From Bacillota bacterium (lineage in GTDB: Bacteria > Bacillota > Clostridia > Christensenellales > Aristaeellaceae): a stretch of DNA of 55,546 bases. Each line of letters starts with the position of its first letter. Within the stretch, counting starts at the first letter, position 1. Positions 8,634 through 15,880 of the stretch are shown one piece after another. The stretch is from the NCBI GenBank assembly GCA_030057655.1, contig JASGUQ010000034.1, positions 1 to 55,546 on the forward strand, written 5' to 3'. The notes beneath the pieces were generated by a model. The model was not told the origin of the DNA. It was given only the letters and a program-made list of their open reading frames with translations, and did no database searches. A program made the translations under genes and the position numbers.

Positions 8634-9098
8634 TCAGTCATTCCGGTGCGTCTGATCCGCGCCCTCCTTGTCAGGCGGCAGGAGCGGGGCGTCCATGCGG
8701 CCCTGGTAGGCCTCCAGCGCCTGCAAAAGCGCCTTGGGGAAGGGCACCCCGGCCACGGCGGCGTTCTCAATGACGGACAGGGCCTCGTTGGCGGCGTAAA
8801 AGCCGATGACGCTGAGGCGGCAGACGGTGCTGCGCAGCAGGCCGTCCAGGGCGTTGCCCAAAATGACCAGAAGCACCATCAGGAGTTTGCGGGTCAGCCC
8901 GCTGAAAAACTGGCCGGAGCGGAAGCCGCCCTGCGCGGTCTTGTCGCTTTTCCGCAGCAGGGACAGCGTGAGGCCGGAGAGGATATCCAGCCCCATCAGC
9001 AGGAACAGCAGGGTCAGGGGCGCGTCCCAGCCGCCCAGAAGCTGAAGGACAAAGGCCAGGGCGACCATCAGGACCTTGGAAAGCGTTTGAAAAAACAT
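8634..9098 (-). CDS. Phage holin, toxin-secretion/phage-lysis type
   Basis: A 154-aa small membrane protein with a strong AAGGAGG before its ATG. The N-terminal half has two hydrophobic segments (about residues 7-22 and 25-48, the second containing LMGLDILSG), and a third lies around residues 70-90 (KLLMVLLVILGN). The D-x-x-x-G segment and the C-terminal amphipathic region fit the phage holin family that pairs with an endolysin. It is the last gene of the minus-strand phage-type operon, 15 nt after the endolysin, which is the usual lysis cassette arrangement. It would permeabilise the membrane to release the endolysin. Confidence 0.85.
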   Translation of the reverse strand: MFFQTLSKVLMVALAFVLQLLGGWDAPLTLLFLLMGLDILSGLTLSLLRKSDKTAQGGFRSGQFFSGLTRKLLMVLLVILGNALDGLLRSTVCRLSVIGFYAANEALSVIENAAVAGVPFPKALLQALEAYQGRMDAPLLPPDKEGADQTHRND

Positions 9099-9113
9099 GG
9101 GGTTCCTCCTTTA

Positions 9114-9980
9114 TCAGTCGAACAAATCATTTTCAGGCGGGGCAAGCGGCTTTGGCCTGGGGAAGAGGCGGGCCATGGTGGGCGCGTCCGCCTGGCCCGT
9201 GGGCGGAAGGCCGGTCACCTTTTGAAAGGCGACCACGGCGGCGGCGGTCTCCCGGCCGTATTTGCCGTCCGCGCCGTATCTGGGCAGGTAATAGCCCAGG
9301 CGCAGCAGCTGGGCCTGCAAAAGCCGCACCAATTCGCCCTGCGCGCCGATCAAAAGGCTTTGCTCCTGAAGGGGCGGGTCAAGCGGCGTCCTTAGCGCAG
9401 GGGCACTTCCTGGAAAGCGGATCTCCGGGCCTGGCTCCGGCAGAAAATCCGGAACCTGGAAGCCCCTGGGGATGGCAAAATGGGTCCAGGGGTAGGCGGT
9501 GAACTTTGTTTTGATCACGCCCAGGCGGTGGGAGCGGGCATCGATCACATGGCCCTTGCCCAGGCAGACGCCCACATGGCGCATGGGGCGCGAGGCATCC
9601 CCTTCCTCATCCAAACGGAAGACCACGCCAAAGACGCTGGCGGCCTGCGGGGGCAGTTCCCCGCGCCAGGCCCAGAGCGCCTCCTTCTTCCACTGGGAGG
9701 AAGCGCCGGAGGGAAAGGGGATGTCCAGGACGGCAAAGGCCTTTCTGACCAGCTGGGCGCAGTCATAGCAGCTTTTTCCATCATATTTGCATTGGGCACA
9801 GGTCTTTTTCCGCCCGGACAGGACCGGGCAATTCTCCCGGATCATGTTGGCCATGGCGGGGTATTGGCGCGCCCGCTGCTCGCGGTAATTGGGCGCGCAG
9901 ATTTGCCCTGTGCCGCCGTACACATAGGGGGAGCCAAGGGCGGACTCCAGAAAACGCCTGAGGGGTTCGGGATTGTACAT
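9114..9980 (-). CDS. NlpC/P60 endolysin with peptidoglycan-binding domain
   Basis: A 288-aa predicted cell wall hydrolase with GGAGG before the ATG. Residues about 10-165 are an NlpC/P60 cysteine peptidase: SPYVYGG near the start, the catalytic cysteine probably C74 (in YDCAQLVRKAF) and histidines at H135 (RHVGVCLG) and H144 (GHVIDAR). An unusual insert just before the catalytic cysteine carries C51, C61, C64 and C71, which could bind metal or form disulfides. Residues about 215-280 are a PG_binding_1-type domain (YGADGKYGRETAAAVVAFQ). A proline-rich linker joins the two. Its place next to the holin makes it the lysis enzyme of the phage-type operon. Confidence 0.88.
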   Translation of the reverse strand: MYNPEPLRRFLESALGSPYVYGGTGQICAPNYREQRARQYPAMANMIRENCPVLSGRKKTCAQCKYDGKSCYDCAQLVRKAFAVLDIPFPSGASSQWKKEALWAWRGELPPQAASVFGVVFRLDEEGDASRPMRHVGVCLGKGHVIDARSHRLGVIKTKFTAYPWTHFAIPRGFQVPDFLPEPGPEIRFPGSAPALRTPLDPPLQEQSLLIGAQGELVRLLQAQLLRLGYYLPRYGADGKYGRETAAAVVAFQKVTGLPPTGQADAPTMARLFPRPKPLAPPENDLFD

Positions 9981-9994
9981 GTTTCCTCCAAATA

Positions 9995-10300
9995 TCAGGT
10001 CTGCCTGAACACCAGGGTCAGGGGCGCGTAGGACAGGAAGCCGCCCGCGTCCTGATGCAGGGAGATGATCAGGTTTTCAGACAGCACGTTGCGGGTGATG
10101 ACGGAATTGGTGGCGGGGTCCGTGCAGGTGATGCTGAAGGTGGCGGCGGTGGCGACGCCCAGGATCAGCGCGGCGTTTTCAGGGGAGATCAGGTCATATT
10201 CCAGGGTGTAGCGGCGGCGGAAGGTCCCCTCGATGATGGCCCACTGGATGGTGAAGCGGTGGGGCTCCGGGATTTTGACGGTGTTCAGTTTGATTTCCAT
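9995..10300 (-). CDS. Phage tail-like protein (small, unassigned)
   Basis: A 101-aa protein. The start at 10300 (MEIKLNTVKI) has AGGAAG upstream; the longer frame to 10357 overlaps the previous gene and is not used. The composition is beta-rich with alternating hydrophobic residues and no signal peptide or membrane segment. It lies 7 nt after the tail-like protein at 10308-11027 and just before the endolysin. By position it should be a tail or baseplate component; its family is not recognised. Confidence 0.6.
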   Translation of the reverse strand: MEIKLNTVKIPEPHRFTIQWAIIEGTFRRRYTLEYDLISPENAALILGVATAATFSITCTDPATNSVITRNVLSENLIISLHQDAGGFLSYAPLTLVFRQT

Positions 10301-10307
10301 AGCTTCC

Positions 10308-11027
10308 TCACAGGTTTCTGATGGCGATCTCAAGGTAGATGCCCAGGGCGGAGGCATGAAACGCGGTCAGCACGCCTAAGAGGGTCTGCGGGCTCTCCGG
10401 CAGGCGGTAGGACACGCGCAGGGTGATCTCATTGCCGATGCGGAAGGCGAGCCGCAGGTAGTCCAGCGCGCGCAGATCCGTTTGAAAAGGCGCGTTGATG
10501 ACAAGGGAGGCGGGCTTGATGCGCTCCAGGGAAAAATACGGCAGCATCGCCGCGTCAAAGCCCGGCGTCTGCGGCGCGATCAGGCCGCGCGTGGCCGGTT
10601 TCAGGGTGAAAGAGGCCGGCTCCGGCAGGCTGTGCCACTCGCCCCCGCCATAGACAGCCGCGTGGAAGTCCGGCGAGGCGTCCGGCGGCTTTAGGGGCGC
10701 GGCCTCAAGCCCCATGAAGGACAGATCGCGGACAAAGACGCCGGTCTCGCTTTCAAAGCTGTCCTCAGCGGACTCCAGCACAAAGCCCAGGGCCAGCATG
10801 GCCGGGACGGCCTGGGCGGTGTAGATATCCCCCTGCTCCTGCAGCTCCGTGCGCAAAAGCACCTTGAAGGAGACCCGGGCGGAGCCGTCCGGCTGCCTTG
10901 TCCAGGAACCCAAATGAAAGGTGCAGCCGGGAAGGGCGGGCGGCGTCTGCGGCCAGGAGCGGGATACCGGGATCTGGAGACCATTTTGCAGGGCCTGGTA
11001 GACGGATTGCATGGTGGCAAGGTTCAT
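10308..11027 (-). CDS. Phage tail-like protein, possible terminator-tube fusion
   Basis: A 239-aa protein with AAGGAG before its ATG. Residues 1-125 have the feel of a tail terminator: a short helical start, a central beta region and a SETGVFVRDLSFMG strand. The second half (about 150-239) is a separate beta-rich domain, with FTLKPATRG and LAFRIGNEITLRVSYRL. Two domains in one chain could mean a fused terminator and tail-tube-like protein, but this is inferred only from order and length. The gene sits between the connector pair and the small tail-like gene. No tape-measure gene follows. Confidence 0.55.
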   Translation of the reverse strand: MNLATMQSVYQALQNGLQIPVSRSWPQTPPALPGCTFHLGSWTRQPDGSARVSFKVLLRTELQEQGDIYTAQAVPAMLALGFVLESAEDSFESETGVFVRDLSFMGLEAAPLKPPDASPDFHAAVYGGGEWHSLPEPASFTLKPATRGLIAPQTPGFDAAMLPYFSLERIKPASLVINAPFQTDLRALDYLRLAFRIGNEITLRVSYRLPESPQTLLGVLTAFHASALGIYLEIAIRNL

Positions 11028-11036
11028 ATCGGCTCC

Positions 11037-11357
11037 TTACAGAAGTTCTAAATGAAAGGCCAGGAAGCGGGGGGAACGCTTGATGGCGGTGATGGTAAAC
11101 ACCCGGCTGTCCCCCGGAAAAACCAGGCGGTCCTGCTCGCGGCAGGGGGGCGCGCCCTCCGGCAGCAGCGTCCAGGTCAGCGCCAGGCGGACGCCGGACA
11201 CGGTGCGGGTGATGGCGCGCTTTGGGGGCAGGAGGGCGGCCTTGAAGGTGAAGTGATTTCCCGTGGTCACGCGGCCAATGCCGCCGGTGGTGTCGGTATA
11301 GGCCTGGGTGGGCAGGCAGGTGACCTCCCTTAACTGTTTTTTTCGCAGGCGCAGCAT
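11037..11357 (-). CDS. Phage head-tail joining (head closure-like) protein
   Basis: A 106-aa beta-rich protein. Its size, position after a gp6-like connector and before a terminator-like gene, and the closing strand VFTITAIKRSPRFLAFHLE fit a head closure or stopper protein. The start codon shares its A with the stop codon of the preceding gene, indicating translational coupling. No catalytic motif. Assignment rests on order and general shape, not on a diagnostic motif. Confidence 0.6.
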   Translation of the reverse strand: MLRLRKKQLREVTCLPTQAYTDTTGGIGRVTTGNHFTFKAALLPPKRAITRTVSGVRLALTWTLLPEGAPPCREQDRLVFPGDSRVFTITAIKRSPRFLAFHLELL

Positions 11358-11686
11358 CAGCCGTCACCCGCTTCATTCAGGAGGCTCACCGCCCTGGCCT
11401 TCAGGAAGGGCCGCAGGTACAGGCGGAGCAGGCCGTCCATCGGCTCAAAACGGGAGGCGACCTCGCCCTCCGTCCTCATGCTTTCGCCCTCCGCGCCGCG
11501 CCTGTTGTAAAGCGCCAGCGCGATTCTGGCGCGGATCAGCTCCATCCGCGGGGCTTCGGGCAGGGCGCTTTCACCCAGGTAGCCCAAGATGAGAGCGTCG
11601 GCGTTTTCCAGGTAGGTTAAGATCAGCGCCTCCCCGGGCGGGGCGGCGTCCTCCAAAAGGAGGAGGAATTGTTCTTGCGCGGTCAT
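11357..11686 (-). CDS. Phage head-tail connector protein (gp6-like)
   Basis: A 109-aa mostly helical protein (LLLEDAAPPGEALILTYLE, then MELIRARIALALYNRRGAEG, then FLKARAVSLLN). This is the helical pattern of the small DNA-packaging/head-tail connector family that docks under the portal, where a YNRRG-type motif is common. It directly follows the capsid gene in the operon, as expected. AAGGAG lies before the ATG, downstream of a hairpin at 11705-11731. The stop overlaps the next start. Confidence 0.7.
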   Translation of the reverse strand: MTAQEQFLLLLEDAAPPGEALILTYLENADALILGYLGESALPEAPRMELIRARIALALYNRRGAEGESMRTEGEVASRFEPMDGLLRLYLRPFLKARAVSLLNEAGDG

Positions 11687-11704
11687 AATCGCTCCTTATC
11701 CTTT

Positions 11705-11731
11705 GCGGGAGGAAGCAATCCTTCCTCCCGC
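11705..11731 (-). terminator. Hairpin between capsid and connector genes
   Basis: GCGGGAGGAAG pairs with CTTCCTCCCGC, an 11-bp stem with a five-base loop and no T-run. It probably acts as a partial terminator or 3' stabiliser that lets capsid mRNA exceed downstream mRNA. Confidence 0.55.
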
Positions 11732-11740
11732 GGGCTTGTG

Positions 11741-12856
11741 TCAGCCCTTGATGATGGCGGCGGTGGCCTTTTTCAGGGGCTTGTTGTTCTGATCCAGCAG
11801 CAGGACATGGGCATAGGTGTTGCTGCCTGCCGGGATCGCGGTGTTGGAGGACACCCAGGGGCTTGTTCCGGTGACGGCGGTGCCGAAGGTGACCGGGAAG
11901 GTGGCCGAGGTGTTCAGCACATAGGCCCATTTGCAGTTAACAGGCGGGTTCATCAGGTTTTCCGGGATCACGATGGCGGTGCTGCCCGTGCCCATGGCCT
12001 TTGTGCTGATCAGGTCGTTTGCCAGGGTCTGAACCCCGGTGAAAACGGACAGGGCCACAGCCTTGGAATCGTCATACAGGTAGGCGGCGCAGTGCTTGGA
12101 GGCATAGATGGTGTCCCGCATAAACTCCGGCTCGCGCTGCACCTCGATGAAGGTGCCGGACTTGTTGACCAGGCGCAGCGCGCCGGGCTTTAAGATGTAA
12201 TAGCGGGTTTCGCCCAGGGCGGCATTGGGGCCGGTCTTCCGGGTCACGACCACCTGGCAGCCCCAGATCTCGCCGACGACGCCGGAGAACAGCATCCTCT
12301 GCCCCAGGTCTGAGGAGCGGATGTAGTCCGGATCCTTTCTAAGCGCCGCATAGCCCTGGGGATCCACCAGGATCACCTTGGGCCCGTCCAGGTCCTCCCC
12401 AAACAGGGTGAGGCCGTCCGCCACCGCGTCCGGCGACAGGCCGGAGACGGGGTAGACGCGGGAGAGGGGCAGGGAATGAAGCTGCTCATACAGCGCGTCA
12501 TCCACCGCGTGGTCAATGGACTGGGCCAGTTGGCCCGCCGCCTCGCCGACCGGGTCGCCAAAGCCGCAGAGGCGCACCTCGTCCGTGATCTGGACGGCCT
12601 TGGCGTACTTGCGCACGGTGGTGGGCACGGAAAAGGAGGTGAGCAGGTTGGGGGTGATCTGTCCGTTCTCCGCGATCTCATCGGCCTTTCCGATGTAGCG
12701 GAAGGCGGGGAAGCGGATGGTGTCCCCGGGCTGGCCCATCAGGCTGTTGTCCCTGGTGGCCAGAGGGAGGAGGCTGACGCGGGCGCCCAGCTTGGTTTCG
12801 ACCAGGTCGGCCATGACCTCCGGAAGGATGGATACCTGGGTGGTGGTGGTTGGCAT
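11741..12856 (-). CDS. Major capsid protein, N4-gp56 family
   Basis: A 371-aa HK97-fold type capsid protein. The N-terminal pattern fits the N4-gp56 family: PEVMADLVETKL, GQPGDTIRFPAFRYIG, then VRKYAKAVQITDE and GDPVGEAAGQLAQSID. The core region carries VILVDPQGYAALR and the late DTIYASKHCAAYLYDDSKAVAL. Residues about 285-371 are an extra C-terminal beta-rich stretch (from TKAMGTGSTAIVI) that may form a surface decoration. The start is preceded by AAAGGAG. It follows the scaffold gene, as usual. It would form the shell of the particle. Confidence 0.88.
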   Translation of the reverse strand: MPTTTTQVSILPEVMADLVETKLGARVSLLPLATRDNSLMGQPGDTIRFPAFRYIGKADEIAENGQITPNLLTSFSVPTTVRKYAKAVQITDEVRLCGFGDPVGEAAGQLAQSIDHAVDDALYEQLHSLPLSRVYPVSGLSPDAVADGLTLFGEDLDGPKVILVDPQGYAALRKDPDYIRSSDLGQRMLFSGVVGEIWGCQVVVTRKTGPNAALGETRYYILKPGALRLVNKSGTFIEVQREPEFMRDTIYASKHCAAYLYDDSKAVALSVFTGVQTLANDLISTKAMGTGSTAIVIPENLMNPPVNCKWAYVLNTSATFPVTFGTAVTGTSPWVSSNTAIPAGSNTYAHVLLLDQNNKPLKKATAAIIKG

Positions 12857-12868
12857 ATGTTTTCTCCT

Positions 12869-13309
12869 TTAAATGTTTTCGTTTTGCCCGCGCATGAGGG
12901 CGTAGGCGGCGGGGTCCTCTTCAAACAGCCTGGCGCGCTCCAGGTAGGTGGCAAAGGGCGGGGGCTTTTGGGAGGGCGCGGCCCGTGGCGCGGAGGGCGG
13001 CTCCTGCGCGCCCTTGGAGGCCAGAAGCGCCAGCTTCAGCGAGTTTTCCAGGGTCTCCCCGCTGGTAAGGTCCAGGTGGGAAAGCAGGGCCTTCGGCAGG
13101 TTCATTTCATTCAGGCGCTGCCTGGCCAAAAAGCGGCGTTCACGCTGCGTCAATTCAGCTTCGCGCCTGTTCAGCGCTTCAAGGCGCTCGTTCAGGGCGG
13201 TTTCCGGGTCTTGCGTTTCAGTTTCAGGGGGCGGGTTTGGGGCCGTGATCTCCCGGGGCTGTTCTGTGTCCGGGGACTGTGGAAGGGGTTCATGCTGGTT
13301 GTCCGTCAT
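12869..13309 (-). CDS. Phage capsid scaffolding protein (DUF4355-like)
   Basis: A 146-aa acidic, proline-rich and then strongly helical protein. Residues about 38-70 form a charged coiled coil (LNERLEALNRREAELTQRER), followed by LPKALLSHLDLTSGE and KLALLASKG, a pattern typical of DUF4355 scaffolding proteins. It lies between portal and major capsid genes, the standard place for a scaffold. It would template shell assembly and leave the mature head. Confidence 0.8.
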   Translation of the reverse strand: MTDNQHEPLPQSPDTEQPREITAPNPPPETETQDPETALNERLEALNRREAELTQRERRFLARQRLNEMNLPKALLSHLDLTSGETLENSLKLALLASKGAQEPPSAPRAAPSQKPPPFATYLERARLFEEDPAAYALMRGQNENI

Positions 13310-13353
13310 CTTGTTCTCCTTTCAGTGTTGTGACATTGGGGTTTAAACTGGGT

Positions 13354-14631
13354 TCAGGTTTGAACCACCCCCTCCCCTTTCTGTGTGCCAAGAGGCCGGT
13401 TGGGGTCGTCCTGCAGGGGGGAGTTGAATCGCAGGGTCTCCTCCTCCAGGATGCCGGAGAGGGCGCGGATGCACTGGGCGCGCTCCAGCTCGTTCACGGG
13501 CAGGCGGCGGGACAGTTTAAACACCAGTTCATCGGCGTTTAGAGAAATGCCCTCGCGGGTTTTAAGCCACCCGCAAAAGGCGCGGGCGCGCTCCCTGAGG
13601 CCCGTAATAAAGTAGCGCTCCTTAAGCTTGATCCGGTTGTCAAAATTGAACAATTTGTACTTGATGGCGATGCCGGAGGAATTGCCGGAGAAACGCTCGT
13701 CAGAGAAGTCCGGCGTCATGGAAAACTTGTGGATGTCCTCCTTCAGCGCGCCCCGCAGCACCTCGATGTCCCTTTCCTGCGGGTTTTTGACCAACCATTC
13801 CGCGCGGGAGGAGGCGTCCGGCAGCGCCAGGGTCTTCTCCTGCCGCAGGCGCTCCATGGCGTTCAAGCCGTCCCCGCCCATCACGTCAATGCCCATGACC
13901 CCGGTTAAGACCAGAAGGGCGTCTGAAAACTGCTGGCGGTCGTTGAGCCGGTCGCAGGAGAGCAGGTTGTAGGCGTCGATCAGGGTCAGCACGTCCTCAA
14001 AATCCCCGTGCGCGTCCGCGCCGTTTCGGTATTCGACCATGGGCAGGCTTTGGAAGGGATGCGGCCTGATCAGAGGCTTTTTATCGGCCTTTGGCCAGGT
14101 GATCACGGCCCTGTCGGTGTAGACGGTGATCTGCCTGTCCTTTCCAAGGCCGGTCAGGTAGACGCCAAAGAGCGGGTCATGGGCGACCGTGTCGTCATAG
14201 ACCACAAAGGCGTTTTGCGGGTTCAGCGCGCACACATAGGGCAAATAGCCCTTTTCCTCATAGCAGAGGGACACCGCCCTGCCGTAGACCGCCTGGTCAA
14301 TGGCCAGGTCGATGTCGATGCTGTCGGCTGAGGCGCGAAGGAGCAGGCCGCGAAGCGCGGTTGCGCCCGGCTCCGGCCCCTCCACGCGCACAGGCTCGCC
14401 CAGAAGGTAGGCGGCGGACACCTGGGCGATGTAGCGCGGGTAGGCGTGGGAGAGGCGGTTGTTGGGCAGGCCGCTTAAGCGCGTCCTTGACAGGATGTCG
14501 TGCTGCCCCTCGTAATAGCGCTTCAGGCGGCTCAGCCTGATCGCGCCCGCGTCAAACTGCCGCAGCAGGTTTTCCACCGCCTGGATGTCGGGGATGCCGT
14601 TTTTGATGATGTCCGGGTTGCTGGTGACCAT
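13354..14631 (-). CDS. Phage portal protein, SPP1 Gp6-like family
   Basis: A 425-aa portal. The start at 14631 (MVTSNPDIIK) has AAGGAGG 5 nt upstream; a longer frame to 14847 runs through the control region and is not used. The portal pattern is visible: LKRYYEGQHDILSR, then LSHAYPRYIAQVSAAYLLGEPV, a central barrel region, MVEYRNGADAHGDFEDVLTL and IDAYNLLSCDRLND, then the stem/wing region with SGNSSGIAIKYKLFNFDN. The length is slightly short for the family. It is the first gene of the operon, preceded by a LexA-type box. The large terminase that normally precedes a portal gene is absent. Confidence 0.88.
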   Translation of the reverse strand: MVTSNPDIIKNGIPDIQAVENLLRQFDAGAIRLSRLKRYYEGQHDILSRTRLSGLPNNRLSHAYPRYIAQVSAAYLLGEPVRVEGPEPGATALRGLLLRASADSIDIDLAIDQAVYGRAVSLCYEEKGYLPYVCALNPQNAFVVYDDTVAHDPLFGVYLTGLGKDRQITVYTDRAVITWPKADKKPLIRPHPFQSLPMVEYRNGADAHGDFEDVLTLIDAYNLLSCDRLNDRQQFSDALLVLTGVMGIDVMGGDGLNAMERLRQEKTLALPDASSRAEWLVKNPQERDIEVLRGALKEDIHKFSMTPDFSDERFSGNSSGIAIKYKLFNFDNRIKLKERYFITGLRERARAFCGWLKTREGISLNADELVFKLSRRLPVNELERAQCIRALSGILEEETLRFNSPLQDDPNRPLGTQKGEGVVQT

Positions 14632-14648
14632 GGCCGCCTCCTTTTTAG

Positions 14649-14662
14649 CGAACAAGCGTTCT
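14649..14662. promoter_or_regulatory. LexA-type (SOS) box before the phage-type operon
   Basis: CGAACAAGCGTTCT matches the Gram-positive LexA/DinR consensus CGAACRNRYGTTYC at all but the last base. It lies 18-31 nt upstream of the portal start, in the right place to block transcription or initiation. DNA damage would relieve repression. Confidence 0.6.
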
Positions 14663-14692
14663 TGTTGTGAACAAATTAGCACAGCGGGCGGC

Positions 14693-14728
14693 TGACATTC
14701 ACTGACATGGGCTGACATCTTTTGACAT
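14693..14728. repeat. Four TGACAT repeats on an exact 10-bp period
   Basis: TGACAT starts at 14693, 14703, 14713 and 14723. One-turn spacing places all copies on the same DNA face, which suggests cooperative protein binding (regulator, or a packaging recognition site). Confidence 0.6.
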
Positions 14729-14871
14729 CTTTCAAAAAGCCCGTTTCCCCTGATCATTCCTTGCGTTTTGGAAGGTCTCGAAAAAATCAGCGCGCGGAAA
14801 AACGCGAAAACAGGCCGCTTTCCGCGCCGGAAAACAGCCCGTTTCATCAGGCGGCGTCAGGGTTTTTTCAG

Positions 14872-14916
14872 TTTTCGTGAGTTTTCGTTGATTTTCGCGG
14901 GGTTTCGCAATTTTTC
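14872..14916. repeat. Five phased T-tracts (10-bp period)
   Basis: TTTTC or TTTC recurs at about 14872, 14882, 14892, 14902 and 14912, mostly as GTTTTCG-like units. Tracts phased with the helix are expected to bend DNA. It may also be an iteron-like binding array. Confidence 0.5.
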
Positions 14917-14933
14917 AGGCGCTTAACTTCTTA

Positions 14934-14975
14934 TTAACGCCTTCTGTGTTGAGCCTTAAACTCCTGACAGTCCAT
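14934..14975 (-). CDS. Possible 13-aa leader peptide
   Basis: An ATG at 14975 with an unusually strong AAAAAGGAGGAAGG upstream opens a 13-codon frame (MDCQEFKAQHRRR) that ends in TAA. It could be a leader peptide of the phage-type operon or the relic start of a lost gene. The strength of the ribosome site is the only support. Confidence 0.3.
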   Translation of the reverse strand: MDCQEFKAQHRRR

Positions 14976-15004
14976 CTTCCTTCCTCCTTTTTCGCAATCA
15001 AAAA

Positions 15005-15020
15005 CGCCCCCGGAGGGGCG
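15005..15020 (-). terminator. Terminator after the small gene at 15037
   Basis: On the minus strand CGCCCC pairs with GGGGCG across four bases and is followed by TTTTT. A clean intrinsic terminator for the 15037-15880 gene set. Confidence 0.75.
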
Positions 15021-15036
15021 AGGGCTGATAACGCGG

Positions 15037-15279
15037 TTATGTCAAATACATTCGAGTGTTTGGGGTCTCCTCAAAGGAGTATCGTCCGGGCCAGCCATTG
15101 ACGCTCAAAACGACTTCCCCGGTCAATGTTCTAATTTCCAAGGAGTCAATTCCCCAATGGAAGGACATGTTGTTCAGCTTTTCATAATCCAAACCGTTTG
15201 CAATAAAATACTGCTCAACAGGTTCTGCTAAATCATGCAGGTTCTTCATGATTTTTTGCTTGAATTGCTGTGCAGACAT
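15037..15279 (-). CDS. Hypothetical protein (80 aa)
   Basis: The start at 15279 (MSAQQFKQKI) is chosen because GGGAGGG lies 5 nt upstream; a longer frame to 15327 lacks such a site. The protein has a helical N-terminal half and a beta-rich second half (SLEIRTLTGEVVLSVNG). No family is recognised and there are no membrane segments. It is the last gene of a small minus-strand set and is followed by an intrinsic terminator. Confidence 0.5.
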   Translation of the reverse strand: MSAQQFKQKIMKNLHDLAEPVEQYFIANGLDYEKLNNMSFHWGIDSLEIRTLTGEVVLSVNGWPGRYSFEETPNTRMYLT

Positions 15280-15354
15280 GATACCCTCCCCCTGAATATC
15301 GTTTTTGACAGCCTGAAACGCTCCCAAAGGGACGCTGATTGATTTGTTGTTACT

Positions 15355-15558
15355 TTAGATCCCTCTGCTAACAACTGCCACTTCTTTATCAACAGGACAG
15401 AACACTTTGTAACTGTTCCCGGTTGTTTCTATCTCTAATTGGCCATTGCAACGCGGGCATCGAATTTCGCTAACACCATGATCTGTTAATTCGGTTGCAA
15501 AATCAATCAACACTTGCGCTTCCGCGAGTGTGATTTTTTCATTCATAACTTCCTCCAT
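15355..15558 (-). CDS. Small zinc-ribbon protein, copy A
   Basis: A 67-aa protein with CPRC followed about 17 residues later by a single FCPVD cysteine, so the second zinc knuckle is incomplete (CPRC...C). It is a paralogue of the gene at 15692-15880: both have a helical N-terminus (TLAEAQVLIDFATEL versus TKNEAELLLRAETEI), then EI-RC/KCPRC-G and an identical -RGI terminus. AGGAGG lies 7 nt before the ATG. Role unknown; small zinc ribbons of this type are common in mobile regions. Confidence 0.55.
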   Translation of the reverse strand: MEEVMNEKITLAEAQVLIDFATELTDHGVSEIRCPRCNGQLEIETTGNSYKVFCPVDKEVAVVSRGI

Positions 15559-15674
15559 ACCGCAACCTCCTCATCAGTTCGTTTTTTTATAATGACATAA
15601 GCTTCCTTGGCGCATTCAATCGCATCTTCAGTCAAAAGTCTGCGATCATCTTCTGTAAGGTTCGGAGCGTCAAT
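15543..15674 (-). pseudogene. Truncated copy of the 15865-16047 gene tail
   Basis: Read on the minus strand, this frame gives APNLTEDDRRLLTEDAIECA, matching APGLSDQDRMMLMRETIERA in the gene just before zinc-ribbon copy B. An in-frame TAG lies immediately upstream (15675-15677), so no start is available. It overlaps the start of zinc-ribbon copy A in the same way its relative overlaps copy B. This indicates that a two-gene unit was duplicated in tandem and the first gene of this copy then decayed. Confidence 0.5.
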
Positions 15675-15691
15675 CTAAACCCTGAACAAGA

Positions 15692-15880
15692 CTAAATGCC
15701 TCTTCCTATAAGTCGGATTTTGCAATCTTCACACCCGGTTGCAAATCCTGTGCCTGCACTTGTCGTTGTGATTTTTCCTCCACAACGCGGACACTTTATT
15801 TCAGTGTGCCCTTTCTGCGCGATTTCTGTCTCCGCACGCAAAAGGAGTTCAGCTTCATTTTTTGTCAATTTGATATCCAT
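15692..15880 (-). CDS. Small zinc-ribbon protein, copy B
   Basis: A 62-aa protein with a complete CPRC...CEDC zinc ribbon and an IGRGI terminus, paralogous to copy A at 15355-15558. The helical start (TKNEAELLLRAETEI) is conserved. The gene overlaps the 3' end of the upstream frame by 16 nt. Function unknown; binding of nucleic acid or a partner protein is possible but not shown. Confidence 0.55.
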   Translation of the reverse strand: MDIKLTKNEAELLLRAETEIAQKGHTEIKCPRCGGKITTTSAGTGFATGCEDCKIRLIGRGI

